Assembly (NCBI GenBank): GCA_024235855.1 | Contig: JACKLN010000007.1 | Span: 186,001-250,000, forward strand | Source: Burkholderiaceae bacterium | GTDB lineage: Bacteria; Pseudomonadota; Gammaproteobacteria; Burkholderiales; Burkholderiaceae_C | Length of the DNA: 64,000 nt | Direction: 5' to 3' | Shown: positions 1-10,325 of the stretch, piece by piece | Position numbering within the stretch: the first letter of the stretch is position 1 | Layout of the letters: each line of letters opens with the position of its first letter | Made by a program: the position numbers and the translations under genes | Notes under the pieces: model-generated | What the model was told of the DNA's origin: nothing | What the model saw: the letters and a program-made list of their open reading frames with translations, nothing else | The model's database searches: none

Positions 1-890
1 TGCACGCCCGGCAGCGTCGCCAGTTCCGCCTGCAGACGTTCGCGCTGTTCTCGCAGCACCGCCGCCTGACGGGCGTATTCGTAGCCGTTCTCGAGCGCGA
101 ACAGCGCCGCCTCCACGTTCAGGCTGCCCACGTTGTACGGTGGGCGCACCTTGTCCACCTCGGCAATCAGCGGCGCGGCCCCGCACAGGTAGCCCAGCCG
201 CACACCGGCCAGCCCGAACTTGGACAGCGTGCGCAGCACCATCACGTGCGGCTGGTCCGCGAGCTTCGGCATCCAGGTGCGCGACGCGAACGGCTGGTAG
301 GCCTCGTCGATCACGACGAAGCCGTCCTGTGCGCCCACCGCGTCGACGATGGCCTGCACGTCGGCCTCATCCCACAGGTTGGCCGTGGGGTTGTTGGGGT
401 AGGCCAGGTACGTCAGCGCGGGGCGATGTTCCGCGATGGCCGCCAGCATGGCGGGGACGTCCAGCGCCAGGTCGGCCGTCAGCGGCACGCCGGCGAAGTT
501 CAGCCCGCGCAGCTGGGCCGAGAGCTGGTACATCACGAACCCGGGCAGTGGCGCCAGGATCGTGGCGCCCGGCCGCCAGCAGGCCACCGACAGCAGGTCG
601 ATCAGCTCGTCGCTGCCGTTGCCCAGCATCAGCGCGCAGCCGGCGGGCAGTTCGGCATAGGCGGCCAGCGCGCCCTTGAGGTCGTCCTGCCGCGTGCCGG
701 GGTAGCGGTTGAGTTCCACCGCCGCCAGCCGTTCGCCGAGTGCACGCTGCAGGTCCGGCGGCAGGGTGAACGGGTTCTCCATCGCGTCGAGCTTGATCAG
801 CCCGGCGCTGGGTTGCACCGCATAGGCGTGCATGGACTGCACGTCCTGGCGGATCGTCTGCTTCAGTCGGTCGGCTAGTGACGGGCTCAT
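1..890 (-). CDS. hisC: Histidinol-phosphate aminotransferase (C-terminus cut by window edge)
   Basis: PLP-dependent transaminase that converts imidazole-acetol phosphate and glutamate to histidinol phosphate in histidine synthesis. About 296 codons are visible; the end lies beyond the window. The fold-type I motif TLSKFGLAGVRLGY is present, with the PLP-binding lysine at about residue 224. The substrate-side motif AYPNNPTANLWDE and the N-terminal MENPFTLPP segment, typical of HisC, are also seen. The ATG at 890 lies 8 bases after the hisD stop, so the gene is the next cistron of a murA-hisG-hisD-hisC run. Placement within that his operon makes HisC much more likely than a generic aromatic aminotransferase. 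Confidence 0.95.
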   Translation of the reverse strand, partial: MSPSLADRLKQTIRQDVQSMHAYAVQPSAGLIKLDAMENPFTLPPDLQRALGERLAAVELNRYPGTRQDDLKGALAAYAELPAGCALMLGNGSDELIDLLSVACWRPGATILAPLPGFVMYQLSAQLRGLNFAGVPLTADLALDVPAMLAAIAEHRPALTYLAYPNNPTANLWDEADVQAIVDAVGAQDGFVVIDEAYQPFASRTWMPKLADQPHVMVLRTLSKFGLAGVRLGYLCGAAPLIAEVDKVRPPYNVGSLNVEAALFALENGYEYARQAAVLREQRERLQAELATLPGV

Positions 891-898
891 GGACGCGC

Positions 899-2218
899 TC
901 AGGCTCCAGGTTTCAGACGGAATTCAGCGGCCTGCGCGTGCGCCTGCAGGCCCTCGCCGTAGGCCAGCTCGGCAGCGATCGGGCCCAGCACCTGGGCACC
1001 CGCTTCGCTCACCTCGATCAGGCTGCTGCGCTTCTGGAAGTCGTACACCCCCAGCGGAGAGCTGAACCGCGCGGTGCCGCTCGTGGGCAGCACGTGGTTG
1101 GGCCCGGCGCAGTAGTCGCCCAGGCTCTCGCTGGTGTAGGCACCCAGGAAGATGGCGCCGGCGTGCCTGAGCAGCGGTTCCCAGCGGTGCGGGTCGGACG
1201 AGGAGATCTCCAGGTGCTCCGGTGCAATGCGGTTGCTGATGGCGCAGGCCTCGTCCATCGAGCGGGTCAGGATCAGCGCGCCGCGGCCTTCCAGGCTGGC
1301 ACGGATCACGTCACGGCGCGGCATGCCGGGCAGCAGGCGGTCGATGGCGGCCTGCACCTGCGCGATGTAGCCGGCGTCCGGGCACAGCAGGATGCTCTGC
1401 GCCAGTTCGTCGTGCTCGGCCTGGCTGAAGAGGTCCATCGCCACCCAGTCGGCGGGCGTGCTGCCGTCGGCCAGCACCAGGATCTCGCTCGGCCCGGCGA
1501 TCATGTCGATGCCCACCTGGCCGAAGACGCGCCGCTTGGCGCTGGCCACGTAGGCGTTGCCCGGGCCGGTGATCTTGTCCACCCGCGGCACGGTGGCCGT
1601 GCCGTAGGCGAGTGCGGCCACCGCCTGCGCGCCGCCGATGGTGAACACGCGGTGCACTCCGGCCACGGCGGCGGCAGCCAGCACGAGGGCGTTGCGCTCG
1701 CCTTTCGGCGTGGGCACCACCATCACGATCTCCGCGACGCCCGCGACGTGTGCCGGGATGGCGTTCATCAGCACGCTGGACGGGTACGCCGCCTTGCCGC
1801 CGGGCACGTAGATGCCCACACGGTCCAGCGGCGTCACCTTCTGGCCCAGCAGCGTGCCGTCGGCGTCGCGGTACTGCCAGCTGCGGCCACAGGCCTCGAG
1901 CTGGCGCTGGTGGTACTGGCGCACGCGGTCTGCCGCCGCTTCCAGTGCGGACCGCTGGGCCGGGGTGATCTGGTCGAGCGCGGCCTGCAGCGCATCGCGG
2001 CCGAGTTCGAGCTCGGCCACCAAGGCTGCCGTCACGCCATCGAAACGCGCGGTGTACTCCAGCACCGCCGCGTCGCCGCGCGTGCGCACGTTGGCCAGGA
2101 TCTCGGCCACGCGTGTCTCGATGGCGGCGTCCGTCTCGGCCGACCAGTGCAGCACGCGCTGGAAATCGGCCTCGAAGCCGGCCGCCGACGTGTCCAGATG
2201 TCGAACGGCCACGCTCAT
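899..2218 (-). CDS. hisD: Histidinol dehydrogenase
   Basis: Zinc- and NAD-dependent enzyme that oxidises L-histidinol to L-histidine in two steps, the last reactions of the pathway. The 439-residue length is normal. Visible family signatures are GPGNAYVASAKRRVFG and GIDMIAGPSEILVLAD in the middle, and GAIFLGAYTSESLGDYCAGP followed by NHVLPTSGTARFSSPLGV near the C-terminus, the region that carries catalytic and zinc-binding residues in the family. Its ATG overlaps the hisG stop by 4 bases (ATGA), so the two are probably translationally coupled. A 517-residue open frame on the other strand is a codon-bias shadow. Confidence 0.97.
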   Translation of the reverse strand: MSVAVRHLDTSAAGFEADFQRVLHWSAETDAAIETRVAEILANVRTRGDAAVLEYTARFDGVTAALVAELELGRDALQAALDQITPAQRSALEAAADRVRQYHQRQLEACGRSWQYRDADGTLLGQKVTPLDRVGIYVPGGKAAYPSSVLMNAIPAHVAGVAEIVMVVPTPKGERNALVLAAAAVAGVHRVFTIGGAQAVAALAYGTATVPRVDKITGPGNAYVASAKRRVFGQVGIDMIAGPSEILVLADGSTPADWVAMDLFSQAEHDELAQSILLCPDAGYIAQVQAAIDRLLPGMPRRDVIRASLEGRGALILTRSMDEACAISNRIAPEHLEISSSDPHRWEPLLRHAGAIFLGAYTSESLGDYCAGPNHVLPTSGTARFSSPLGVYDFQKRSSLIEVSEAGAQVLGPIAAELAYGEGLQAHAQAAEFRLKPGA

Positions 2219-2856
2219 GCGCCCACAGCCTTCCCGAACACGTCGATCAGCGCCCGCACTGGCTCGCGCCGCAGCTTCAGCGCCGCCTGGTTGACCACCA
2301 GGCGCGAGGAGATGTCCATGATGTGCTCCACCTCGACGAGGTTGTTGGCCTTGAGCGTGCTGCCGGTGGACACCAGGTCGACGATGGCGTCGGCCAGGCC
2401 GGTCAGCGGCGCCAGCTCCATCGAGCCGTAGAGCTTGATCAGGTCCACGTGCACGCCCTTGTCGGCGAAGTGCTGACGCGCAATCTGCGTGTACTTGGTG
2501 GCCACGCGGATACGGGAGCCCTGGCGCACCGCGCTGGCGTAATCGAAGTCGGCACGCACGGCCACGCTCATGCGGCAGCGGGCGATCTTCAGGTCCAGCG
2601 GCTGGTAGAGGCCTTCCTCGCCATGCTCGATCAGCACGTCCTTGCCGGCCACGCCCAGGTCGGCGCCGCCGTACTGCACGTAGGTGGGCACGTCGCTGGC
2701 GCGCACCAGCACCACGCGCAGGTCAGGCCGGTTGGTGGCCAGGATCAGCTTGCGGCTCTTCTCCGGATCGTCCAGGACCTCGATGCCGGCCGAGGCCAGC
2801 AGCGGCAGTGTGTCGTCGAAGATGCGGCCCTTCGACAGCGCCAGGGTGATGGGCAT
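2215..2856 (-). CDS. hisG: ATP phosphoribosyltransferase, short form
   Basis: Catalyses the first committed step of histidine synthesis, joining ATP and PRPP to phosphoribosyl-ATP. At 213 residues it is the short HisG form, which lacks the C-terminal histidine-sensing ACT-like domain and works with the regulatory subunit HisZ; hisZ is not in this window. The N-terminal ITLALSKGRIFDDTLPLL, the GGADLGVAGKDVLIEH segment and the PRPP-loop-like ADAIVDLVSTGSTLKANNL are all visible. Two bases separate it from murA upstream and it overlaps hisD by 4 bases downstream. Confidence 0.96.
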   Translation of the reverse strand: MPITLALSKGRIFDDTLPLLASAGIEVLDDPEKSRKLILATNRPDLRVVLVRASDVPTYVQYGGADLGVAGKDVLIEHGEEGLYQPLDLKIARCRMSVAVRADFDYASAVRQGSRIRVATKYTQIARQHFADKGVHVDLIKLYGSMELAPLTGLADAIVDLVSTGSTLKANNLVEVEHIMDISSRLVVNQAALKLRREPVRALIDVFGKAVGA

Positions 2857-2858
2857 GG

Positions 2859-4136
<1,278 letters not shown>

Positions 4137-4199
4137 GCAGGTGCGTCCGTTGGGCGGCGCACTGCGTGAAGCGGGGATGGCTGCGCGACGCCCTGTTGG

Positions 4200-4457
4200 T
4201 CAGGTGCGGTGATGGGCCTGGGCCGAGAACTCGGCCGGGGTCAGCGTCTTCATCGACAGGGCGTGAATCTGTTCGCGCATTCTATCGCCCAGGGCCGCGT
4301 AGACCCGCTGGTGGCGCGCGACGCGGCTCTTGCCGTCGAATTCCGGCGACACGATGGTGGCGAAGAAGTGCCGGCCATCGCCCTCGACCTCGAGGTGACT
4401 GCACGGCAGGCCGGCGGCGATGAACTCGCGCACCTGCTGGGGAGTGGGATCGGCCAT
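4200..4457 (-). CDS. ibaG: BolA/IbaG family protein
   Basis: Small BolA-fold protein of about 85 residues; in E. coli the paralogue IbaG is encoded next to murA, as here. Family members partner with monothiol glutaredoxins in iron-sulfur handling and in the response to acid or envelope stress. The motif HRVY (RHQRVYAALG), followed by MREQIHALSMKTLTP, carries the conserved His and the C-terminal helix. I prefer the start at MADPTPQQVREFI; an in-frame ATG 24 bases upstream would add MALADNPR, which the family does not need. The specific partner role is inferred from the family. Confidence 0.88.
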   Translation of the reverse strand: MADPTPQQVREFIAAGLPCSHLEVEGDGRHFFATIVSPEFDGKSRVARHQRVYAALGDRMREQIHALSMKTLTPAEFSAQAHHRT

Positions 4458-4490
4458 GCGGGGATTATCCGCGAGGGCCACAAGGCCCTG

Positions 4491-4637
4491 CGGCCCGGCA
4501 AGAATGCCGGGCCGCTTCGCGTGGCGAAGAACAGTCCGCAGGGACTGTTCCGTGTCCGGAGGCTCCCCCGGTCCGGCTTGCAGGCCGGACCGCTTCGCCC
4601 GGCACAGAACAGTCCGCAGGGACTGTTCCGTGTCCGG
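4491..4637. repeat. Tandem pair of 69-bp double-hairpin repeats
   Basis: Two 69-bp units (4491-4559 and 4569-4637) are separated by 9 bases. Each has a first hairpin with a 9-bp stem and 6-base loop (4491-4499/4506-4514; 4569-4577/4584-4592), the spacer CTTCGC, 7 variable bases, and a second hairpin GAACAGTCC-GCAG-GGACTGTTC. The last 32 bases are identical in both units. The fourth pair of the first stem is C-G in one unit and T-A in the other, a compensated change. They fill the gap between a lipoprotein stop and the BolA gene and resemble REP/BIME-type elements. No third copy was seen in the window. Confidence 0.85.
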
Positions 4638-4639
4638 GC

Positions 4640-6064
4640 TCAGTCCTCGAGTTCGAACTCTTCCCAGGTGACGGTGTTGCCATTGCGCCGCCCCTTGGCC
4701 TCGACCGGGCGGCCGTTGCCCAGTGCCGCGAAGAAGGCGGTGCGGCCGATCACCACGTCCTCCTCGCGGAAGGCGCTGTCGGGCAGGCCGGTGGTGTCGA
4801 TGGTCACGCCCAGGATGGTCAGCGTCGGGTCGGTGGCGGCGGAGACGCTGCCGCGCAGGTCGACGTCGACGTCGGGCGACCGGGCCTCGATCTCGGTGGC
4901 CACGACCAGGGCATCGCCCACCGGGCGGCCACGCAGCCGCACGTGCAGGCCGGACACCACGTCGGCCAGCGAGGCCAGGTCCTTCAGCTCGGTCTGCGCC
5001 GTCAGCTGCACCTCGATGCCCGGCAGGCCGGCCAGCGTGATGCGGTCACCGACCACGGTCAGCACGTCGGCCTCGATGCGGGCGCCGGCCTTGAACTCGA
5101 CCTTGGTCGCCGTCATGACGCCGTCGGTGACCGGGCCTTCGGCCTCGAGCTTGGTGCCGATGGCGAAGTCGGCCGCCACGCCGTCCTCGAACACGGTGCT
5201 GCCGGTGGTCAGCACGCGCAGGCCAGCCACCATGAAGTCGCTGACGATGCCGGAGACCACGTAACCCTCGATCTCGGCCTTCGGGCTGCTGGCGATGCGC
5301 GGGCCCGACGGCTCCACCTTGCTGGCCGTGAGCGTGCCGCACACCGGCGTGCCGGCGCAGACCGAGCCCTTGGCCTCCACGGCCAGGCCGGCCCAGCTGC
5401 CGGCGGGCATGTCGCTGATGTCGGCCCCGGCGTAGGACACCGTCAGCGTGCCCACCGTGAAGGTGGACGCGGCCGTGTCGTGCGCCGCGACGAAGCCGGT
5501 GACCGCGAACGGCGGCGTGGCCAGCGTGCTCTTGCGCTCGACGTAGGTGGCCGCCACCGTGCCCGCCGTCTGCGGCAGGCCGTGCACCTCCACGTAGTCG
5601 CCCAGGGTCGGCTGCACGCCGTTCTCGAACCGCGTGCCCGCGTCCACCGTCACGGTCTGGCCCATCACCACGTAGCGGTCGGCAGCCGCCTGTTCGACGC
5701 GACCCTTCAGGGCGCTGTCGACCGTGACCCGCGTGGCCGTGCCGGCCGTCGCGTCACCTTCGACGCGGGCCACCATGCCCACGCGCAGGTCGGACTGCGA
5801 GGCGTTGTCGTCGTCGTCGCGGCGGAAGGTGGCATTGCTGGTGTCGTAGCGCACGCCATTGACCCAGACGCTGCCGAAGCCGGTGATCTCGCCATAGGCT
5901 GCACCGGTGCCGCCGATGCCGCCGCCGCCGCCGCCCCCGGTGCCATTGCCGCCGGTGCCGGTGCCGCCGATGCCGCCGCCCCCGCCACAGGCCGCCAGCA
6001 GCACCGCAGTGGCCGCGGCCAGGATCGCCACCCAGCGGCGACGCGTGTTCGAAGTGGTGTTCAT
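4640..6064 (-). CDS. DUF5666 domain lipoprotein with poly-glycine linker
   Basis: A 474-residue secreted protein of unknown function. The N-terminus MNTTSNTRRRWVAILAAATA ends in a lipobox (LLAAC), so lipidation and membrane anchoring are expected. The anchor cysteine is followed by an almost pure glycine tract of about 28 residues broken by I, T and N. The rest is a series of small beta-rich modules (for example GEITGFGSVWVNGVRYD, LRVGMVARVEGD, LEAEGPVTDGVMTATKVEF), the pattern of DUF5666 repeats, which look OB-fold-like. It starts one base after the DUF6502 stop and is surely co-transcribed with it; this gene pair recurs in proteobacteria. No function can be assigned from sequence. Confidence 0.82.
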   Translation of the reverse strand: MNTTSNTRRRWVAILAAATAVLLAACGGGGGIGGTGTGGNGTGGGGGGGIGGTGAAYGEITGFGSVWVNGVRYDTSNATFRRDDDDNASQSDLRVGMVARVEGDATAGTATRVTVDSALKGRVEQAAADRYVVMGQTVTVDAGTRFENGVQPTLGDYVEVHGLPQTAGTVAATYVERKSTLATPPFAVTGFVAAHDTAASTFTVGTLTVSYAGADISDMPAGSWAGLAVEAKGSVCAGTPVCGTLTASKVEPSGPRIASSPKAEIEGYVVSGIVSDFMVAGLRVLTTGSTVFEDGVAADFAIGTKLEAEGPVTDGVMTATKVEFKAGARIEADVLTVVGDRITLAGLPGIEVQLTAQTELKDLASLADVVSGLHVRLRGRPVGDALVVATEIEARSPDVDVDLRGSVSAATDPTLTILGVTIDTTGLPDSAFREEDVVIGRTAFFAALGNGRPVEAKGRRNGNTVTWEEFELED

Positions 6065-6065
6065 G

Positions 6066-6908
6066 TCAGCTCTCCTGCCGTTGCTCGGGCGCCGCAGGCG
6101 CCTCGAAGTAGTAGATGCCCAGCCCCAGGCGCACGCGCGGCGCGTCGGGCTGGTCGGGCGGGTTGCCCACGTCGTGCTCGGCCAGCCAGGCGTCCAGCCG
6201 CTCGAGCAGCTGCTGCGCCTGGCGGGCGCTGAGGTCGCGAAAGGCCGGCCGCACGTCGGCCGGCATGGATCGGTACATCACCTTGCGCTGGAAGCGCGCG
6301 TCGCTGCTGCCGTGCTGCAGGTTGTGGTCGATGGTGTCGATCAGGTCGCTCACGTCACTGCCCAGGATGCCGAGCTTCTCGATCTCGCCACCCTGCGGCA
6401 CGTACGCGCGCTGCACGAGGCGCACGCGCCCGTCGCTGCCCAGCTGCACGGCACCCACGCTGACCAGTTCGTCCAGCACGGCGCGCGCTGGCATGTCGCC
6501 GCTGTAGCGCCGCACCAGGGCAGCGAAGCTGGTTTCACCGTCCTGCAGGACCAGTGCGGCGGGCTGGCCGTCGTTGGCCTGGAAGTCGGCATCGCGGGCC
6601 CAGCCGGTCACGACGCGTGCGGCGCGGTTGTAGCCTTCCTGGCTGGCGGCGCGCACCGGCTCGGGCTCGGCCACCAGGCGCTGCACGTCCTTGCGCGTCA
6701 GGCCGGTCAGGATGGACGCGCGGGAGATCGTCGGCTTGCGCCCGGGCAGCGCGAAGTCTTCCATCGCCGCCTGCACGTAGGCATGCTTGGCCAGTTCCTC
6801 GAAGGCCGAGAACGGCACGTGGTATCTCAGCAGCAGTCTCACCAACGGCCGCAGCAGGCGCATCAGCGCGGCGTTGACGGCGAGGTGCAATCGGTTGGCG
6901 TCATCCAT
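6066..6908 (-). CDS. DUF6502 family protein, possible DNA-binding protein
   Basis: About 280 residues with no signal peptide or membrane segment, so probably cytoplasmic. The N-terminal 90 residues (LRPLVRLLLRYHVPFSAFEE, then SRASILTGLTRKDVQRL) look like a helix-turn-helix-type domain, as in DUF6502 proteins. I chose the ATG at 6908 because residues upstream of it (TLGQFGIKLPN) would be translated from a perfect palindrome that looks like an operator; the longer frame starts at 6944. Its position between the sigma-54 regulator and the DUF5666 lipoprotein suggests it belongs to the same signalling unit. A regulatory role is inference. Confidence 0.75.
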   Translation of the reverse strand: MDDANRLHLAVNAALMRLLRPLVRLLLRYHVPFSAFEELAKHAYVQAAMEDFALPGRKPTISRASILTGLTRKDVQRLVAEPEPVRAASQEGYNRAARVVTGWARDADFQANDGQPAALVLQDGETSFAALVRRYSGDMPARAVLDELVSVGAVQLGSDGRVRLVQRAYVPQGGEIEKLGILGSDVSDLIDTIDHNLQHGSSDARFQRKVMYRSMPADVRPAFRDLSARQAQQLLERLDAWLAEHDVGNPPDQPDAPRVRLGLGIYYFEAPAAPEQRQES

Positions 6909-6940
6909 GTTTGGGAGTTTTATCCCAAACTGACCGAGAG

Positions 6941-6944
<4 letters not shown>
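6909..6944 (-). promoter_or_regulatory. Candidate leaderless promoter with palindromic operator before DUF6502 gene
   Basis: Read on the minus strand, TTGACT (6939-6944) is followed after 16 bases by TAAAAC (6917-6922), a plausible sigma-70 -35/-10 pair. The -10 sits exactly between the arms of a perfect 8-bp inverted repeat, GTTTGGGA (6923-6930) and TCCCAAAC (6909-6916). The palindrome abuts the ATG at 6908 with no Shine-Dalgarno sequence, so a transcript would begin at or next to the start codon. The 13-mer AGTTTGGGATAAA recurs before the kinase gene. Confidence 0.55.
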
Positions 6945-8323
<1,379 letters not shown>

Positions 8324-8337
8324 GTCGTCAAGCTCCT

Positions 8338-9732
8338 TCAGGCCGCCGCGCGGCGAAAGGTGATCTCCACCCGGGTGCCGCCGCCGGCCGCATCGTCGAT
8401 GCGCAGCTGGCCACCATGGCGCCGCAGCACCCGGCGCGCCAGGGCCAGGCCCACGCCCAGCCCCTGGGGCTTGGTCGTGAACAGCGGCTGGCCGGCCCGC
8501 TGCCGCGCCTCCTTGGACAACCCTGGCCCGTCGTCCTGCACGCCCAGCGTCAGCGTCGTGGCGTCGGCGCGCGCGTCGAAGCACACCCGGCCGCCGCGCG
8601 GCAGGGCCTCCAGCGCATTGGCCAGGACGCTGCGCAGCACCTGCCCCACCAGCAGCGGGTCGGCCAGCACCGGCGGCAGGCCCTCGGGCAGGTCGGCCTG
8701 CAGTTGCACGCGTCGTCGCTGCGCCGTGGTGGCCACTTCGTCGCAGGCGCTGTGCACCAGCGGTGCCAGGGCCAGGGCCGTCGGCCGCAACGGCGTGTCG
8801 GCCGCGTAGCCCAGCCATTCGCGCAGCCAGGCCCCCAGACGGTCGCACTGCGCCACGATGTCGGCCGCCTCGGTGCGCGCCGCGGGAGCCAGTTCCTGCA
8901 CCAGTTCCGCCGAACTGCGGATGGTGGCCAGCGGGTTGCGGATGCCGTGCGCCACCACGCTGGCCATCTCGCCCACCACCGCCAGCGCCTCGTTGTCGAG
9001 CAGGCGGCGTTCCTGGCTCTGCATGATGCGGTCGGCCCGTCGCACCAGGCCGAACAGCGCCAGGAACAGCAGCGCACCGAAGGCCAGTGCGCCGAACGTG
9101 ATCCAGCGGCGCAGGTCGGCCAGCAGCAGCGTCAGGCCACGCGGGTGCTTGTAGAACTCGATGGCGCCCAGGACCTCCTGTCCCGCAGCGTCCCGCACGG
9201 GCACGTAGATTTCGACGAACAGCGCCTCGGGCGTGACCAGGGCCACGTGCTCGGCCTTGGTGTCGAGTTCGTCGCCGGCGTCCACCTTCTCGACCACGAC
9301 ATCGCCGCGCAGGGCGAGGTCGAGTTCCGGGTTGGGCCCGAACTGGCGCCCGATCAGCGTCGGGTCGCTGGACCAGATCACCCGCCGCTGGCGGTCGTAG
9401 ACGTTGGCGCGCAGCACGTCCGGGATGCGCGCGATGTGCTGGAAGGACACCAGCACGTCCGGCGGCAGCGGCCCGGGTGCCGCCAGGAAGCGCTGCAGCG
9501 GCGTCTCCACCAGGATCAGGCTCTGGACGAAGTCCCGCGTCAGCGTGCCCTCCTGCCACAGCATGCGCTGGGTCACGAACCAGCCCAGCAGGCTCACGCT
9601 GCTGGCCGTGATGGCCGCCACCAGCAGCAGCGACACCAGCCCGAACCAGCGGCTGAGGTGGAACCTCGGCGTCACGGGGTCGGCGTGGGCTCTCTGGCTC
9701 GGCGGCACTTCGCGCCAGGACGATTGGGACAT
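8338..9732 (-). CDS. Membrane sensor histidine kinase
   Basis: 464-residue inner-membrane kinase. TM1 lies at about residues 28-53 (WFGLVSLLLVAAITASSVSL) and TM2 at about 211-230; the roughly 150-residue periplasmic loop between them should be the sensor. The dimerisation box is VVAHGIRNPLATI with the phospho-accepting H262; position H+1 is G rather than the common E. The ATPase region has LANALEALP (N box), DDGPGLS (G1) and GLGVGLALARRVLRRHGG (G2). No HAMP is obvious. It is first in the leftward unit with the sigma-54 regulator and is preceded by a palindrome shared with the DUF6502 gene. The signal sensed is unknown. Confidence 0.92.
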   Translation of the reverse strand: MSQSSWREVPPSQRAHADPVTPRFHLSRWFGLVSLLLVAAITASSVSLLGWFVTQRMLWQEGTLTRDFVQSLILVETPLQRFLAAPGPLPPDVLVSFQHIARIPDVLRANVYDRQRRVIWSSDPTLIGRQFGPNPELDLALRGDVVVEKVDAGDELDTKAEHVALVTPEALFVEIYVPVRDAAGQEVLGAIEFYKHPRGLTLLLADLRRWITFGALAFGALLFLALFGLVRRADRIMQSQERRLLDNEALAVVGEMASVVAHGIRNPLATIRSSAELVQELAPAARTEAADIVAQCDRLGAWLREWLGYAADTPLRPTALALAPLVHSACDEVATTAQRRRVQLQADLPEGLPPVLADPLLVGQVLRSVLANALEALPRGGRVCFDARADATTLTLGVQDDGPGLSKEARQRAGQPLFTTKPQGLGVGLALARRVLRRHGGQLRIDDAAGGGTRVEITFRRAAA

Positions 9733-9925
9733 GCCATCAGTGGGACATTTATCCCAAACTTTGGCAAGTCTGGGTGGGGTAAATCCCCCACCTCACCGAG
9801 GCGCACCGGGAACGAGGACAAAAAGTCGTTGTTTGACAACCGCTTGCGGTCCTATCCGTGGCTGGCACCGGGCATGCATCGAGGTGATGCCGCAGCGCCT
9901 GCGGTTGACCATTGAGGAGATGTCC
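9733..9925. promoter_or_regulatory. Divergent control region with two palindromes
   Basis: This 193-base gap separates the kinase gene (left) from a small secreted-protein gene (right). Palindrome 1 (9740-9759) pairs GTGGGA with TCCCAAAC around a 6-base centre and contains AGTTTGGGATAAA on the minus strand, identical to the operator before DUF6502. Palindrome 2 (9774-9791) is GTGGGG/CCCCAC around TAAATC; its centre lies 34 bases from that of palindrome 1, close to three helical turns. A TTGACA hexamer at 9833-9838 points toward the small secreted protein, but no well-spaced -10 follows. The kinase ATG has no clear ribosome-binding site. Confidence 0.5.
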
Positions 9926-10309
9926 ATGATCCGATCCCCCCATGCCCTGACCGTGGCCGCGATGTGCATCACCACTTTCGTGGCCGCCGACGCCTCTGCC
10001 GCGTCCGTCCGCGTCACCTGCGAGGTGCGCAGCGACCGCTCGAAGATCTCGGTCGACGGTCGACGTCTGGCGCCGGGCGCGTACACGACGGAGGCCATCT
10101 CCGGCAGCAGCCTGGCCATGGCCGGCCCCTTCAACGCCGTGCGCGGTCAGGTCGAGACCGACTACGACAGCGACCCTGGCGACATCGGCGACGGCGCCAC
10201 ACCCATCGCCCCGGACTTCATCGAAGGTGCGCGCGTGACCGGCAAGGTCGTCGACGCCGGCGGCTTCACCGTGGCCGAAGGCACCGCGGTCTGCCGCGTC
10301 CGCCGCTGA
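9926..10309 (+). CDS. Small secreted protein of unknown function
   Basis: 127 residues. The N-terminus MIRSPHALTVAAMCITTFVA ending near ADASA is a convincing Sec signal peptide, giving a mature protein of about 100 residues. Only two cysteines remain in the mature chain, one near each end (RVTCEVRS and AVCRVRR), which could form a disulfide. The chain is acidic and beta-prone (DYDSDPGDIGDG). A GAGGAG ribosome-binding site lies 6 bases before the chosen ATG; an in-frame ATG two codons upstream overlaps that site. I recognise no family. It is divergent from the kinase and could be a target of that system. Confidence 0.75.
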   Translation: MIRSPHALTVAAMCITTFVAADASAASVRVTCEVRSDRSKISVDGRRLAPGAYTTEAISGSSLAMAGPFNAVRGQVETDYDSDPGDIGDGATPIAPDFIEGARVTGKVVDAGGFTVAEGTAVCRVRR

Positions 10310-10325
10310 GCGACAGCATGCGGCC

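Noticed and set aside
878..2431. 517-codon open frame on the plus strand over hisD/hisG
   Set aside because: It is fully antisense to clear hisD and hisG, is His/Gln/Arg-rich nonsense with no domain, and is a codon-bias shadow of very GC-rich genes.
9833..9858. TTGACA followed by TATCCG as a sigma-70 promoter
   Set aside because: The spacing is 14 bases, too short for a normal promoter, so only the -35-like hexamer is mentioned.
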